This document shows positions 46,350 through 58,206 of a stretch of DNA of 64,000 bases, piece after piece (position 1 is the first letter of the stretch; the number at the start of each line of letters is the position of its first letter). The notes beneath the pieces are model-generated. The model was given only the letters and a program-made list of their open reading frames with translations, did no database searches and had not been told where the DNA came from. The stretch lies in the NCBI GenBank assembly GCA_016200085.1, contig JACQFL010000038.1, positions 62,001 through 126,000 of the forward strand. The letters run 5' to 3'. Source of the stretch: Candidatus Rokuibacteriota bacterium. Its GTDB lineage: Bacteria > Methylomirabilota > Methylomirabilia > Rokubacteriales > CSP1-6. Made by a program: the position numbers and the translations under genes.

Positions 46350-46916
46350 TCAGTAGCGCGGCCGGGTCATGCCGCTCCCGGGCCGGACGGTCGGGACCCC
46401 GACGTCCGTTCGCGGCGCCCGGTCCTCGGAGCGGCGCTCGACGGCCTCCTGGGTTTGACCGACATCCTGGATCAAGGCCTCCACCCGTCCGCCGTGAGCC
46501 CGCGCGACGGCCGTCCAGCTGCCGCCGTCCCGGAACTCGGCGGCGAGCTGCTCCACCGGCAGGCCGGTGTCCCCGGCCAGGCGGTTCGCGATCAGGAGAT
46601 CGCCCCAGCCGAGCCCGGTCCGGGCGCGCTGCATGCGAAGGGTCTCGACGGGGACGCCGAGCTTGCGCGAGAGGTGGCCCACGACCACGCGGTCGCCGTC
46701 CGGAGCCTTGGACGATCGCTCGATCGCGGCCGCGCGCTCCTCGAGGGCCGGCGGGTCCACGCGCTTCGGGGTAGTCGCGCCCGTCGGGGCGTCCACACGC
46801 GCCGGCGCGTCCGCACGCGCGGGGACGTCTGCGCGGGGCGGGGCATCCGCGCCCCAGGCGACGGCGCCGCCGAAGCACCCGGCGAGCACGATCGAGACGC
46901 CCCAGACGATCCGCAC
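46350..46916 (-). CDS. Predicted exported protein of unknown function
   Basis: The 188-residue protein starts at a GTG and has a signal with a possible lipobox (IVLAGC). An alanine/proline-rich linker with repeated RADAPAR-like units comes next. A small C-terminal domain includes HLSRKLGVPVETLRMQRARTG and DTGLPVEQLA. The domain resembles short helical repeats seen in other exported proteins of this kind of genome; no function can be assigned. It is divergent from the ligase at 46935 across only 18 bp. Confidence 0.6.
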   Translation of the reverse strand: MRIVWGVSIVLAGCFGGAVAWGADAPPRADVPARADAPARVDAPTGATTPKRVDPPALEERAAAIERSSKAPDGDRVVVGHLSRKLGVPVETLRMQRARTGLGWGDLLIANRLAGDTGLPVEQLAAEFRDGGSWTAVARAHGGRVEALIQDVGQTQEAVERRSEDRAPRTDVGVPTVRPGSGMTRPRY

Positions 46917-46934
46917 TCACGTAGTGTATACGAG

Positions 46935-48467
46935 ATGGCTCGGGCGTTGAACATCGCCGAGGTGTTCGTCGACCGCCACCTGGCCGAGGGGCGGGGCGCC
47001 CGGACCGCGTTCCGCTTCGCCGGGCGCGCCGTGACGTACACCACGCTCGCGGACCAGGTCAACCGCTGCGGCAACGCGCTCCGCGAGCGGGGCGTCGGCC
47101 GCGGCGACCGCGTGCTGCTCGCGCTGGAGGACTCGCCCGCGTTCGCGGCAGCGTTCTGGGGGACCGCCAGGATCGGCGCCGTCGCGGTGCCGGTCAACAC
47201 GCTCATGACCACGGCGGAGTACGAGTTCCTGCTCGACGACAGCGGGGCGACGGCCGCCGTGGTCGAGCCCGGAATTGCGGAGCCACTGCGGGCCGTCGCC
47301 GGTCGCTGCCCCGCGCTGCGAAGCCTCCTCGCGACCGGTGGCGCGTTCGAGGGGGCGCTCGCCCAGGCGTCGCCGGCGCTCGACCCCGCGCCGACCTCGG
47401 CCGGCGACGTCGCGTACTGGGCGTACACGTCGGGTTCGACCGGCGCGCCGAAGGGTGCCCTGCACACCCACGACCACTGTGTCGCCGCCGCCGATCGGGT
47501 GGGCGTCGAGGTGTTCGGCGTCGGGCCGGACGATCTCTGCTTCTCGGCCTCCAAGTGCTCCTTCTCGTTCGGGCTGGGCAACACGCTCCTGTTCCCGGCG
47601 CGCGTTGGCGCGGCGTCCGTCCTCGAGCCCGAGCGGCTGACGGCCGAGCGGGCTTTCGAGGTGATCGCGCGCGAGCGGCCGACGGTGTTCTTCGCCGTGG
47701 CGACGCTCTACGCGCGGATGCTCCAGGTCGAGGACGCCGCGGGACGCTGGGACCTCTCGTCACTCCGGCTCTGCGTGTCGTCCGGCGAGGCGCTGCCGCC
47801 GGCGCTCTTCGACGCCTGGCGCGCGCGCTTCGGGCTGGAGCTCACCGACGTGATCGGATCGACCGAGGCGCTGCACGACTTCATCGCCAACCGCCCGGGC
47901 CAGGCGCGGCGCGGCTCGACGGGGCGCCTCGTGCCCGGGTTCGAGGCGCGGATCGTGCACGACGACGGCCAGCCCGTGCCCCCCGGCGCCGCCGGCCACC
48001 TCCTGATCAAGGGACCGACGACGGCGCCGTCGTACTGGAACCGTCCCGAGCGCACCGCGGCCACGATGCTCGGGCAGTGGCTGCGCACGGGCGACATGTT
48101 CCGGCAGGACGCCGAGGGATGGTTCTACTTCGAGGGCCGCTCGGACGACATGCTCAAGGTCGCGGGGCAGTGGGTCTCGCCCGCGGAGGTGGAGGCGCGG
48201 CTCGTCGAGCACCCGGCCGTCGTCGAGGCCGCGGTGGTGGCGCGCCAGGACGCCTCCGGCCTGCTCCGGCCCCACGCCTTCGTGGTCCTCCACCAGGAGA
48301 CGGCCGGCACGGCGGCGCTGGCGGCCGCGCTCACGACGTTCGTCCGGGAACGGCTGGCGGGCTACAAGGTGCCGGCGACCATCGACGTGGTCGCCGAGCT
48401 GCCGAAGACGGCCACGGGCAAGATCCAGCGCTATCGTCTCCGCGGGGACGTTCGCGGTACCGTGTAG
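46935..48467 (+). CDS. Benzoate-CoA-ligase-family acyl-CoA synthetase
   Basis: The 510-residue adenylating enzyme carries YTSGSTGAPKGALHTH (P-loop-like motif), a TGD adenylate motif in LRTGDMFRQD, and KTATGKIQRYRL with the catalytic lysine. The segments NIAEVFVDRHL and SASKCSFSFGLGNTL are typical of benzoate and other aromatic acid CoA ligases. The adjacent NitT/TauT ABC genes may once have imported its substrate. The exact acid is not predictable. Confidence 0.8.
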   Translation: MARALNIAEVFVDRHLAEGRGARTAFRFAGRAVTYTTLADQVNRCGNALRERGVGRGDRVLLALEDSPAFAAAFWGTARIGAVAVPVNTLMTTAEYEFLLDDSGATAAVVEPGIAEPLRAVAGRCPALRSLLATGGAFEGALAQASPALDPAPTSAGDVAYWAYTSGSTGAPKGALHTHDHCVAAADRVGVEVFGVGPDDLCFSASKCSFSFGLGNTLLFPARVGAASVLEPERLTAERAFEVIARERPTVFFAVATLYARMLQVEDAAGRWDLSSLRLCVSSGEALPPALFDAWRARFGLELTDVIGSTEALHDFIANRPGQARRGSTGRLVPGFEARIVHDDGQPVPPGAAGHLLIKGPTTAPSYWNRPERTAATMLGQWLRTGDMFRQDAEGWFYFEGRSDDMLKVAGQWVSPAEVEARLVEHPAVVEAAVVARQDASGLLRPHAFVVLHQETAGTAALAAALTTFVRERLAGYKVPATIDVVAELPKTATGKIQRYRLRGDVRGTV

Positions 48468-48470
48468 CTC

Positions 48471-49532
<1,062 letters not shown>

Positions 49533-49771
49533 GCTCGTGGCCATCGCCTCGAAGTACACCGGCGCGCCGGTCGAGCTCATCCGCAAGGGCTTTCCCTACC
49601 AGGACCGGGACGGACGCCTGCTGCCAGGCGACGTCGGGCGCCAGACCGCGTGGTGGTTCAAGCAGAGGCTGATCAAGGCGGCCGTGCTCGAGCGCGATGT
49701 CGTCGACGAGAGCTTCCTGCGCGAGGCGCTGCGGGCGATGGCGCCGTGAGGCGGCTCGCGCGCGCGGCCGC

Positions 49772-50128
49772 CTAGCGTCCGAAGCGCTGCTCCAGATCGT
49801 CGATGCGGGATTGCAATTCGGCCATCCGCTGCTTGAGCTCCGCGAGGCCGCGCTCGAGCATCTCGCGCCGGCCGATGTCATCGGCGAGCGCGGCCTCGAT
49901 GCGGCGCAGCGCCTGGGTGAGTGCCTGGTAATCCTGCTCGACCCGCTCGAATCTCCGATAGATCTCATCGAAGTGCTCGAGCATCTCGCGACGGAGGGCG
50001 CCGATCTCGCCGCGGAGCTCGGCTGTCAGGGCGTCGAAGCGCCGATCCATGGTGCTGAAGCGGAGGTCGATTGCCGTGAACTGCCGTTCGAGGAACTCGA
50101 CGAGCTGTTCGTACTCGGTCGGCGACAT
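49772..50128 (-). CDS. Small coiled-coil protein
   Basis: The 118-residue soluble protein is almost wholly helical with heptad patterning, for example LVEFLERQFTAIDLRFSTMD and LAELKQRMAELQSRIDDLEQ. No catalytic motif is visible. Such proteins are common and have no assigned role. It is convergent with the ABC remnant. Confidence 0.65.
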   Translation of the reverse strand: MSPTEYEQLVEFLERQFTAIDLRFSTMDRRFDALTAELRGEIGALRREMLEHFDEIYRRFERVEQDYQALTQALRRIEAALADDIGRREMLERGLAELKQRMAELQSRIDDLEQRFGR

Positions 50129-50195
50129 GCCCCATCTCTATCGCAGGAACGTGCCGCATTCAAGCGTGTCCGGATGGGAACGGTGAAGAGCCGGA

Positions 50196-51554
50196 CTACA
50201 CGCGCTCGGAGCGAAGGAGACGCGGCGGCAAGCCCGAGCCGGACATCCCGATTGGCTGGGGGCCCCGCATTCGCACGGTGAGAAAGCGGTAGGCGGATGG
50301 AAGGTGGAAGGACACGTCCCAGTCGGCTTCGTCGAGCGCCGCTCTCGGCACGCTCACGGAGGCCACCGTGAACCCACCCAGGCCGGGCCCATGCTCAACA
50401 TCGTCGAGATCGTGCCGGAGCCGGACTTTCTCGAACTCCTGCTCGATGGTCTCACGGAGGTCGGGCCAGCGCTCGCGCAGGCTCCGGCCGAACTCGTGCT
50501 GGACTGCCATGTCGTCGTCGAACGTGCCGTCGATGAGGACGTCCACGGGCGCAGCACCCGGCACGAGCGGGGCCTTGCCCTCCCAGTACATCAGTCGATC
50601 GCCCATGTAGCGGATGGACCCGAACAGCGGGTCGTCGCGCTGCGATGCCCGGGCGCCGAGTCTCAGCCTGGAATCGGGCGGCTCCAGCATTCTCACCAGG
50701 CGACGAAGGGGAAGGAATGCGAGCGCGCCGCCGATCGCCGCCCAGAGCACGAGCACGATGGGGTGATCGAGGCGCTTCGCAATCTGGACAGAAATCGCGA
50801 CCGTGTTCAGCGTCGCGTGGAACACCAGCCCGGGGACGATCGAGCGCGTTCGGCGATACAGCTGACCGTAGACCAGGGCGACGCTGAACGAAGCCCCGAC
50901 ATGGAGCATGGGATACGCGCCATACGCGTGCCCGGAGGCAAACATGGCAGCGGTCAACGCAATGGCCCCCGTGAAACCCCATCGTCTCGCCAAGGGCGGA
51001 AGAATCAGGCCTCGGAAGATCAACTCCTCGACGAACGGTGCCATGACGATCAGGTAAAGCCACCAGAGCGGCGCCCAGCGCACGAGCTCTTCGATGACGC
51101 TCCCGAGGCTGCGCGGGCCCGAATCTCCGACGAGCGTCCACAGCGAGCCTCCGCGGAGCAGGTAGCCAAGGATCACGAGGCCGCCCGCGATCGCGACTGT
51201 GGCGCTGACGCCTCTCAAGCTCCACGCCGCGTAGTAGAGCGAGTGCTTCCTCATGCCGACCGCGCTCAGCCTGCACCGGTACCTGAGCCGAAGCAGGATC
51301 GCGAGGAAGACCAGGACGATGAGAGTATCGGCGATGGCCACGAAGGAAAGACCCCCGACCCGGAGGTCGCGAGGCCGGCCAGCCAGCAGTGCCCCGGTCG
51401 CGGTGTAGACGATGAGCACGACGGCGGCATCGGCGTAGCTCCAGCGCTCGGTCGAGAAGTACAGCGATGCACGCCCGTCGCGGGACTGACGGAGGCCTGC
51501 CAGGAGGAAGATGACGAGCGGCACTACGATGCGGAGACCGTCGGGCGCGTCCAT
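50196..51554 (-). CDS. CPBP-family intramembrane metalloprotease with a C-terminal soluble domain
   Basis: The 452-residue protein has about eight hydrophobic helices in its first 290 residues with the CPBP/Abi motifs: FVEELIFRG (catalytic Glu-Glu), FASGHAYG and VFHATLNT. Residues from about 305 form a soluble domain containing SIRYMGDRLMYWEG and FDDDMAVQHEF. That domain is not part of the usual protease and may sense or bind a partner. Substrates are unknown. Confidence 0.75.
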   Translation of the reverse strand: MDAPDGLRIVVPLVIFLLAGLRQSRDGRASLYFSTERWSYADAAVVLIVYTATGALLAGRPRDLRVGGLSFVAIADTLIVLVFLAILLRLRYRCRLSAVGMRKHSLYYAAWSLRGVSATVAIAGGLVILGYLLRGGSLWTLVGDSGPRSLGSVIEELVRWAPLWWLYLIVMAPFVEELIFRGLILPPLARRWGFTGAIALTAAMFASGHAYGAYPMLHVGASFSVALVYGQLYRRTRSIVPGLVFHATLNTVAISVQIAKRLDHPIVLVLWAAIGGALAFLPLRRLVRMLEPPDSRLRLGARASQRDDPLFGSIRYMGDRLMYWEGKAPLVPGAAPVDVLIDGTFDDDMAVQHEFGRSLRERWPDLRETIEQEFEKVRLRHDLDDVEHGPGLGGFTVASVSVPRAALDEADWDVSFHLPSAYRFLTVRMRGPQPIGMSGSGLPPRLLRSERV

Positions 51555-51613
51555 CGCGCCCCTGAATGTACCCTGCCTCCCCGGGGCCCAGTTTCGATAG
51601 AATGCGACGCGTC

Positions 51614-53128
51614 ATGCCACGACTGACCAAGGTGCTGGTCGCCAACCGCGGCGAGATTGCCGTGCGCGTCATGCGCGCGTGCCGCGAGCTCGGCATCGCG
51701 ACGGTGGCGGTGTTCTCGGAGGTCGATCGCGAGGCGCTGCACGTGCAGGAGGCCGACGAGGCGTACTGCATCGGGCCGGCGCCCGCGGCGGAGAGCTATC
51801 TGCGCATCGACACCCTCATCGGGGTGGCCAGGCAGGCGGGCGCCCAGGCCATCCATCCCGGCTACGGCTTTCTCGCCGAGAACGCCGGCTTCGTCGAGAC
51901 GTGCGCGGCGGCGGGTCTGGTGTTCGTCGGGCCCCCGGCCTCGGCGATCCGTGCGGTCGGCTCCAAGACCGCCGCGCGGCGGCTGGCGCGCGAGGTCGAC
52001 GTCGCCGCCGTCCCGGGCACGATCGACCCGCTGAAGAGCGACGACGAGGCGCGGCGGGTCGCCCGCGAGATCGGCTATCCCGTCATGGTGAAGGCTGCGC
52101 TCGGCGGGGGCGGCAAGGGGATGCGGCTCGTGCGTGCGGAGGCCGAGCTGGAATCCGCGTTGCGCATGGCGCGTGGCGAGGCGAGCGCGGCGTTCGGCGA
52201 CGCCTCCATCTACCTCGAGCGCGTCATCGAGCAGCCGCGGCACATCGAGGTCCAGATCCTCGCCGATGCCGCCGGCCACGTGATCCACCTCGGCGAGCGC
52301 GAGTGCTCGATCCAGCGCCGCCACCAGAAGCTGGTGGAGGAGAGCCCGTCGTCGTTCGTCGACGCGGCGATGCGCGAGCGGCTGGGCGCAGCGGCCTGCC
52401 GGCTGGCGCGCGCGGCCGGCTACGTGAACGCGGGCACCGTCGAGTTCCTGGTCGATGCCGACAGGAACTTCTATTTCCTCGAGATGAACACGCGGCTGCA
52501 GGTCGAACACCCCGTCACCGAGCTGGTCACCGGCATCGACCTCGTCCATCAGCAGCTCCGGATTGCCGGGGGCGAGCCGCTCGCCTTCGCCCAGGCCGAC
52601 GTGCGGCAGCGTGGCTGGGCGATCGAGGCCCGGATCAACGCGGAGGACCCCTTCGGCGGCTGGCTGCCCTCGCCGGGGACGATCACCGGGCTGCGGCCCG
52701 CCGCGGGCCCGTGGGTGCGCGACGACTCCGGCGTGTACGAGGGCTACACCGTCCCGCGCTTCTACGACACGTTGCTCGCCAAGCTGATCGTGTGGGGCGC
52801 CGACCGGGCGAGCGCGATCGAGCGCATGGCCCGTGCGCTCGCGGAGTACAGGATCGTCGGGGTGCGTACGACCATCCCGGTGCTCGAGCGCATCATGGCC
52901 GACGCCGAGTTCCGCGCCGGCCACCTGTCGACGGCCTTCATGGACCGGATGGCGCCGACGCTCCAGGCCGCGGAAGGGCGGCACGAGTCGATCGCGATCG
53001 TCGCCGCCGTGCTGGCGGAGGTCGACCGGCTGACGCGCGCGGCGCTCCCCCCGGCGGCGCCTGCCGAGGCGCCGGAGTGGCGGCTCGGAGCGACGGCAGG
53101 CTGGCAGCGGGCGGGCTGGCGTCGATGA
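51614..53128 (+). CDS. Biotin carboxylase subunit (acetyl/propionyl-CoA carboxylase type)
   Basis: The 504-residue ATP-grasp enzyme carboxylates the biotin on its partner carrier. Motifs are VLVANRGEIAVRVMRACREL, KAALGGGGKGMR, RECSIQRRHQKLVEE and EMNTRLQVEHPVTE. ATG 51614 gives the usual N-terminus PRLTKVLVANRG. The biotin carrier gene overlaps its stop by four bases. No carboxyltransferase gene is in this window, so the acyl-CoA substrate cannot be named. Confidence 0.9.
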   Translation: MPRLTKVLVANRGEIAVRVMRACRELGIATVAVFSEVDREALHVQEADEAYCIGPAPAAESYLRIDTLIGVARQAGAQAIHPGYGFLAENAGFVETCAAAGLVFVGPPASAIRAVGSKTAARRLAREVDVAAVPGTIDPLKSDDEARRVAREIGYPVMVKAALGGGGKGMRLVRAEAELESALRMARGEASAAFGDASIYLERVIEQPRHIEVQILADAAGHVIHLGERECSIQRRHQKLVEESPSSFVDAAMRERLGAAACRLARAAGYVNAGTVEFLVDADRNFYFLEMNTRLQVEHPVTELVTGIDLVHQQLRIAGGEPLAFAQADVRQRGWAIEARINAEDPFGGWLPSPGTITGLRPAAGPWVRDDSGVYEGYTVPRFYDTLLAKLIVWGADRASAIERMARALAEYRIVGVRTTIPVLERIMADAEFRAGHLSTAFMDRMAPTLQAAEGRHESIAIVAAVLAEVDRLTRAALPPAAPAEAPEWRLGATAGWQRAGWRR

Positions 53129-53625
53129 AGTTCGTCGCCACGCTGGGCGGGCAGAGCCACGTCGTCGAGGTCGCCCCCGACCATGGCCGATACCGTGTGA
53201 CCATCGACGAGCGCGTCTGGGAGATCGACGCGCGCCTGCGCGGCGACGGGATCTACTCGCTCCTGATCGACGGCCGGTCCTACGTGGCCGACGTCAGCGT
53301 CCAGGACGGCGTCACCCTGGTCGACGTTGGCGGCGAGAGCTACGCGGTGCAGGTCGAGGAGCAGGCGCGCCACATCATCCGCACGCGCGGCGGCGCCGGG
53401 GGCGGGCACGCCGCGCAGACGCTGACCGCGCCGCTGCCGGGCAAGATCACGCACGTGGCGGTGGCCGTGGGCGACGCGGTCAAGGCCGGAGATCCCCTGG
53501 TCGTCATCGAAGCGATGAAGATGGAGAACGAGCTCCGGGCGAAGGGCGCGGGGACGGTGGCGGAAGTGCGGGTCGCCGCGGGGGCGACGGTGAACCCCGG
53601 CGACGTCCTCGTCGTTATCGAGTAG
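53125..53625 (+). CDS. Biotin carboxyl carrier protein
   Basis: The 166-residue protein ends with a biotinyl domain (98-166) containing the motif EAMKMEN, with biotin-accepting Lys132. Residues 1-85 form a beta-rich domain like the BT domain that links carrier and carboxylase in propionyl-type enzymes. It works with the biotin carboxylase just upstream. Confidence 0.9.
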   Translation: MKFVATLGGQSHVVEVAPDHGRYRVTIDERVWEIDARLRGDGIYSLLIDGRSYVADVSVQDGVTLVDVGGESYAVQVEEQARHIIRTRGGAGGGHAAQTLTAPLPGKITHVAVAVGDAVKAGDPLVVIEAMKMENELRAKGAGTVAEVRVAAGATVNPGDVLVVIE

Positions 53626-53685
53626 CCATGGCCTCGGCGGAGATGAGGACCGTGAATCCTGCCTGAGACCGTCCTGTCCACCGGC

Positions 53686-54489
53686 GTGCGCCTGCACTGG
53701 CGCGAGGCCGGCGATCCCGCGAAGCCCCCCGTGCTGTGGATCCACGGCGGCTCGGTCGAGGACTCGTCCCGGATGCTGCCGGACCTGGAGCCGTTCTTCG
53801 ACCGGGTGCGCGTGATCTGCCCCGACACGCGGGGCCACGGGCTCAGCCAGCGCTTCGAGCGCGTGGAGGACTACGTCTACGAGCGCAAGGCCGGCGACCT
53901 GCTGCGCCTGCTCGACCATCTCGCCCTCGACGGCGCGGTGTGGGGCGGGGCGTCGATGGGCGCCGCGCTGTCGCTCTGGGCGGCCGCGCACGCGCCCGGG
54001 CGCGTCCGCGCGGTCGTCTCGATCAGCGGGCCGCCGTACGCGGCGACAGGGGCCGAGGTCGAGTGGTGGAGGTGGCACCGTCCGCTCGTCGAGGCCGGCC
54101 GCTTCGAGGAGTACTTCGACGCCAACGTCCGCCTGCGCATGGGGGACGACGCGCTGGCTCGCCTCAAGGCGCGCCCGGAGCGGTACGCCGAGGTCACCGA
54201 GGGGCTGCGGCGGCACTCCGTCGCCTCGCTGCTCGCGCTGCTCGACGAGACCTACACGGCGCGCACCGACTGGCTCGAGGACTGCGCGCGCATCCGCTGC
54301 CCGGCGCTGGTCATCGCGGGCTCCGAGGACCGCTTCCCGACCGTTGCCATGTCGCGGCGGGTGGCGGAGACGATCCCGGGCGCCCGGCTGCACGTCGTCC
54401 AGGGGGGGCCGCATTTTCCCAACCGCACGCACCGCGCGGAGGTCCAGCGCGTGATCGGGGAGTTCTTCGCGGCGATCGGCCTGGTCTGA
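53686..54489 (+). CDS. Alpha/beta hydrolase
   Basis: The hydrolase has the oxyanion HGG motif (WIHGGSVEDS), the nucleophile elbow GGASMGAAL with serine, an aspartate in AGSEDRFP and the base histidine in GGPHFPNRTH. From GTG 53686 it is 267 residues, but this cuts the first beta strand. The frame extends up to a CTG at 53659 with GAGGA nine bases before it, adding LPETVLSTG. Substrate unknown; it is not clearly linked to the carboxylase genes. Confidence 0.8.
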   Translation: MRLHWREAGDPAKPPVLWIHGGSVEDSSRMLPDLEPFFDRVRVICPDTRGHGLSQRFERVEDYVYERKAGDLLRLLDHLALDGAVWGGASMGAALSLWAAAHAPGRVRAVVSISGPPYAATGAEVEWWRWHRPLVEAGRFEEYFDANVRLRMGDDALARLKARPERYAEVTEGLRRHSVASLLALLDETYTARTDWLEDCARIRCPALVIAGSEDRFPTVAMSRRVAETIPGARLHVVQGGPHFPNRTHRAEVQRVIGEFFAAIGLV

Positions 54490-54497
54490 GGCGCCGC

Positions 54498-55439
54498 TCA
54501 GCGGCCGAAGTCGACGGCGGTGGTGTTGCCACCGCTGACGATGACGCCGACACGCTCGCCGGCCGCGGGCTCGTACCGCCGCTCGAGGAGGGCGGCCAGC
54601 GCCGCCGCCCCGCCCGGCTCCGCGACGATCCGCATCGACGCCCAGAGGACCTCCTGGGCGCGCCGGATGGTCGCGTCGCTCACCAGCGCCACGTCGTGCA
54701 CCCAGGCGCGCGCGATCGGGAACATCAGCTCGCCGACCCGGCGCGGCGCCAGCGAGTCCGCGGCGATGCTGCCGGTGGCCGCATCCACGGGCCGTCCGGC
54801 CCGGCGCGCCTCGGTCAGCGTCGGTGCGCCCTCGGGCTCCACCCCGATGAGCCTGGTCGCCCCGGCGGCCCACGCCGCGATCCCCCCGAGCAGCCCGCCG
54901 CCGCCGACGGCGACCAGGAGGGTGTCGAGCGCGGGCGCCTGCGCCTCCAGCTCCAGCGCGATCGTGCCCTGGCCGAGGAGCGTCTCCGGCTGATCGAACG
55001 CGTGCACCGGCAGGGCGCCCGTCGCGGCGACGCACGCCTCGCTGGCCGCCAGGGCGTCCGCGTAGCGATCGCCGCCGACGGCCAGCTCCGCGCCGTACGC
55101 GCGGATGCGCTCGATCTTGGCGGGCGAGGAGACGGTGGGCACGAAGATCCGCGCCCGCACCCCGAGCCGCTGCGCGGCGTACGCGACGGCCACGCCGTGG
55201 TTGCCGCCGGAGGCCGCCACCACGCCGGCGGCCGGGATCGAGCGCAGCAGGAGATTGGCGAAGGCGCCCCGGGCCTTGAAGGAGCCCGAGCGTTGCAGCG
55301 ACTCGAGCTTCAGCACGAGCGGGAACGTCCCCAGGCCGAGATCGCGGCCGTCGGCCTCCACGACGGGGGTCAGGCGGAGGTACGGGCGGATGACCTCGTA
55401 GGTCGCCGCGATGCTCGCCCGGTCGATCGTCGTCGCCAT
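54498..55439 (-). CDS. Threonine/serine dehydratase (PLP-dependent, fold II)
   Basis: The 313-residue enzyme has the PLP lysine in RSGSFKARGAF (Lys55), the substrate loop ASGGNHG, the PLP phosphate loop GGGGLLGG and the C-terminal VIVSGGNTT. It lacks the ACT regulatory domain of biosynthetic IlvA, so it is a short catabolic-type dehydratase. It is divergent from an ArsR-type regulator across 58 bp and may share its operator. Confidence 0.85.
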   Translation of the reverse strand: MATTIDRASIAATYEVIRPYLRLTPVVEADGRDLGLGTFPLVLKLESLQRSGSFKARGAFANLLLRSIPAAGVVAASGGNHGVAVAYAAQRLGVRARIFVPTVSSPAKIERIRAYGAELAVGGDRYADALAASEACVAATGALPVHAFDQPETLLGQGTIALELEAQAPALDTLLVAVGGGGLLGGIAAWAAGATRLIGVEPEGAPTLTEARRAGRPVDAATGSIAADSLAPRRVGELMFPIARAWVHDVALVSDATIRRAQEVLWASMRIVAEPGGAAALAALLERRYEPAAGERVGVIVSGGNTTAVDFGR

Positions 55440-55481
55440 CCGTGGTGATCCGGCACCGCCCGGGAGGATGTTGACACGGAC

Positions 55482-55497
55482 TTAGCCATTTGGCAAA
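55482..55497. promoter_or_regulatory. Possible operator dyad between the dehydratase and ArsR genes
   Basis: TTAGCCA (55482-55488) and TGGCAAA (55491-55497) form an inverted repeat with one mismatch around TT. It lies just before the regulator start and after a TTGACA (55471-55476). This is a fitting site for autoregulation by the ArsR protein. Confidence 0.4.
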
Positions 55498-55809
55498 GTG
55501 ACGAAGATGATTTCCGTGGAGGTGACCAAGGCGCTGGCCAGCGAGCGCCGCCTGCAGATCCTGGCCTGGCTCAAGCGGCCGCGCGCCCATTTCCCGCCTC
55601 AGGAGTTCGGCGACCTCGTGGACGACGGGGTGTGCGGGGTGTTCATCGCCCGCAAGCTCCTCATCAGCCAGCCCACGGCCAGCGAGCACCTCAAGATCCT
55701 GTCGCGGGCCGGGCTGGTCCGGGCCACGCGGATCAAGCAGTGGACGTTCTACCGGCGGGACGAGCGGCGCATCGCCGCCGCCAAGCGCGCGCTGCGCTCG
55801 TCCTGGTAG
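55498..55809 (+). CDS. ArsR-family winged-helix transcriptional regulator
   Basis: The 103-residue protein has the ArsR core: LASERRLQILAWLKRP, the recognition helix ISQPTASEHLKILSRAGLV and the wing FYRRDERR. No CxC metal motif of ArsR proper is present, so it probably senses something other than arsenite. It may start at GTG 55498 or ATG 55507. It could regulate the divergent dehydratase and the downstream PhzF gene. Confidence 0.8.
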   Translation: MTKMISVEVTKALASERRLQILAWLKRPRAHFPPQEFGDLVDDGVCGVFIARKLLISQPTASEHLKILSRAGLVRATRIKQWTFYRRDERRIAAAKRALRSSW

Positions 55810-55828
55810 CCCCCGGGGAGACTTCGCG

Positions 55829-56683
55829 ATGCCGCCGCTCGCCTTCCAGCAGGTGGACGTGTTCACCGCCGTGCCCTTCCAGGGCAATCCGGTCGCGGTC
55901 GTGCTCGACGGCGACGCCGTTCCGCCGGAGCGGATGCAGGCGATCGCCGCGTGGACCAACCTGTCGGAGACGACGTTCGTCTGCACGGCGGCCGACGCTC
56001 GCGCCGACTACCGCCTCCGCATCTTCACGCCGAGGCGCGAGCTGCCCTTCGCCGGCCATCCCACCATCGGCTCGGCCCACGCGGCGCTGCGGCACGGCCT
56101 GAAGCCGAAGGCGACGGGACGGGTGGTGCAGGAGTGCGGCAAGGGCCTCGTCGAGATCAAGATCGACGGCGACCGGCTGCTCCTCGCCCTTCCCGCGCCG
56201 GGGTTCCGCGAGCCGACCCCGGCGCAGCTCGCCGCGGTCGCCGAAGCGCTCGGCGTCGCCGCGGCCGGCATCCAGCGCGCGGCAATCGTGGACGTCGGGC
56301 CGGTGTGGTTTACCCTCCAGCTCGCGAGCGGCGACGCCGTCCGCGGGCTCGCGCCCGACATGGGCCGGCTCGCGGCCCTGAGCCCGATCGGCATCACCGG
56401 GGTCAACGTGTTCGGACTCTACCCCGCGGGGGCCGGCGCCGACCTGGAGGTACGCTCGTTCGCCCCCGGCGACGGGATCCCGGAGGATCCGGTGTGCAGC
56501 AGCGGCAACGGGTGCGTGGCCGCGCTGGTGCGCCGGGACCGCGTGCTCGAGGCGCGCACGTACGTCGCCCGCCAGGGCCGCTGCCTCGGCCGCGATGGCC
56601 GGGTCACCGTCGAGTTCGACGACGGCGCGATCTGGCTCGGCGGTCACGCCGTGACCTGCGTCGAGGGCCTGCTCCAGGCCTGA
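55829..56683 (+). CDS. PhzF-family isomerase/epimerase-like protein
   Basis: The 284-residue protein matches PhzF: FQQVDVFTAVPFQGNPVAVV at the start, the catalytic-region NLSETTFV, RELPFAGHPTIGSAHA and the second-half motif EDPVCSSGNGC. PhzF relatives isomerise small acids or amino-acid-derived compounds. No phenazine genes are nearby, so a metabolic isomerase role is more likely. The start has GGGGAGA upstream. Confidence 0.85.
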   Translation: MPPLAFQQVDVFTAVPFQGNPVAVVLDGDAVPPERMQAIAAWTNLSETTFVCTAADARADYRLRIFTPRRELPFAGHPTIGSAHAALRHGLKPKATGRVVQECGKGLVEIKIDGDRLLLALPAPGFREPTPAQLAAVAEALGVAAAGIQRAAIVDVGPVWFTLQLASGDAVRGLAPDMGRLAALSPIGITGVNVFGLYPAGAGADLEVRSFAPGDGIPEDPVCSSGNGCVAALVRRDRVLEARTYVARQGRCLGRDGRVTVEFDDGAIWLGGHAVTCVEGLLQA

Positions 56684-56752
56684 CGGACTTCTTCGTGGAG
56701 GTCGGGCTCATCTGAGACACTGGCCACAGGCGTAGGCTCGCAAGGAGGCGCC

Positions 56753-58168
<1,416 letters not shown>

Positions 58169-58206
58169 CGTGCTCGCGCGGGTTGCCTCGCGGGGTGGCG
58201 GCGGGT

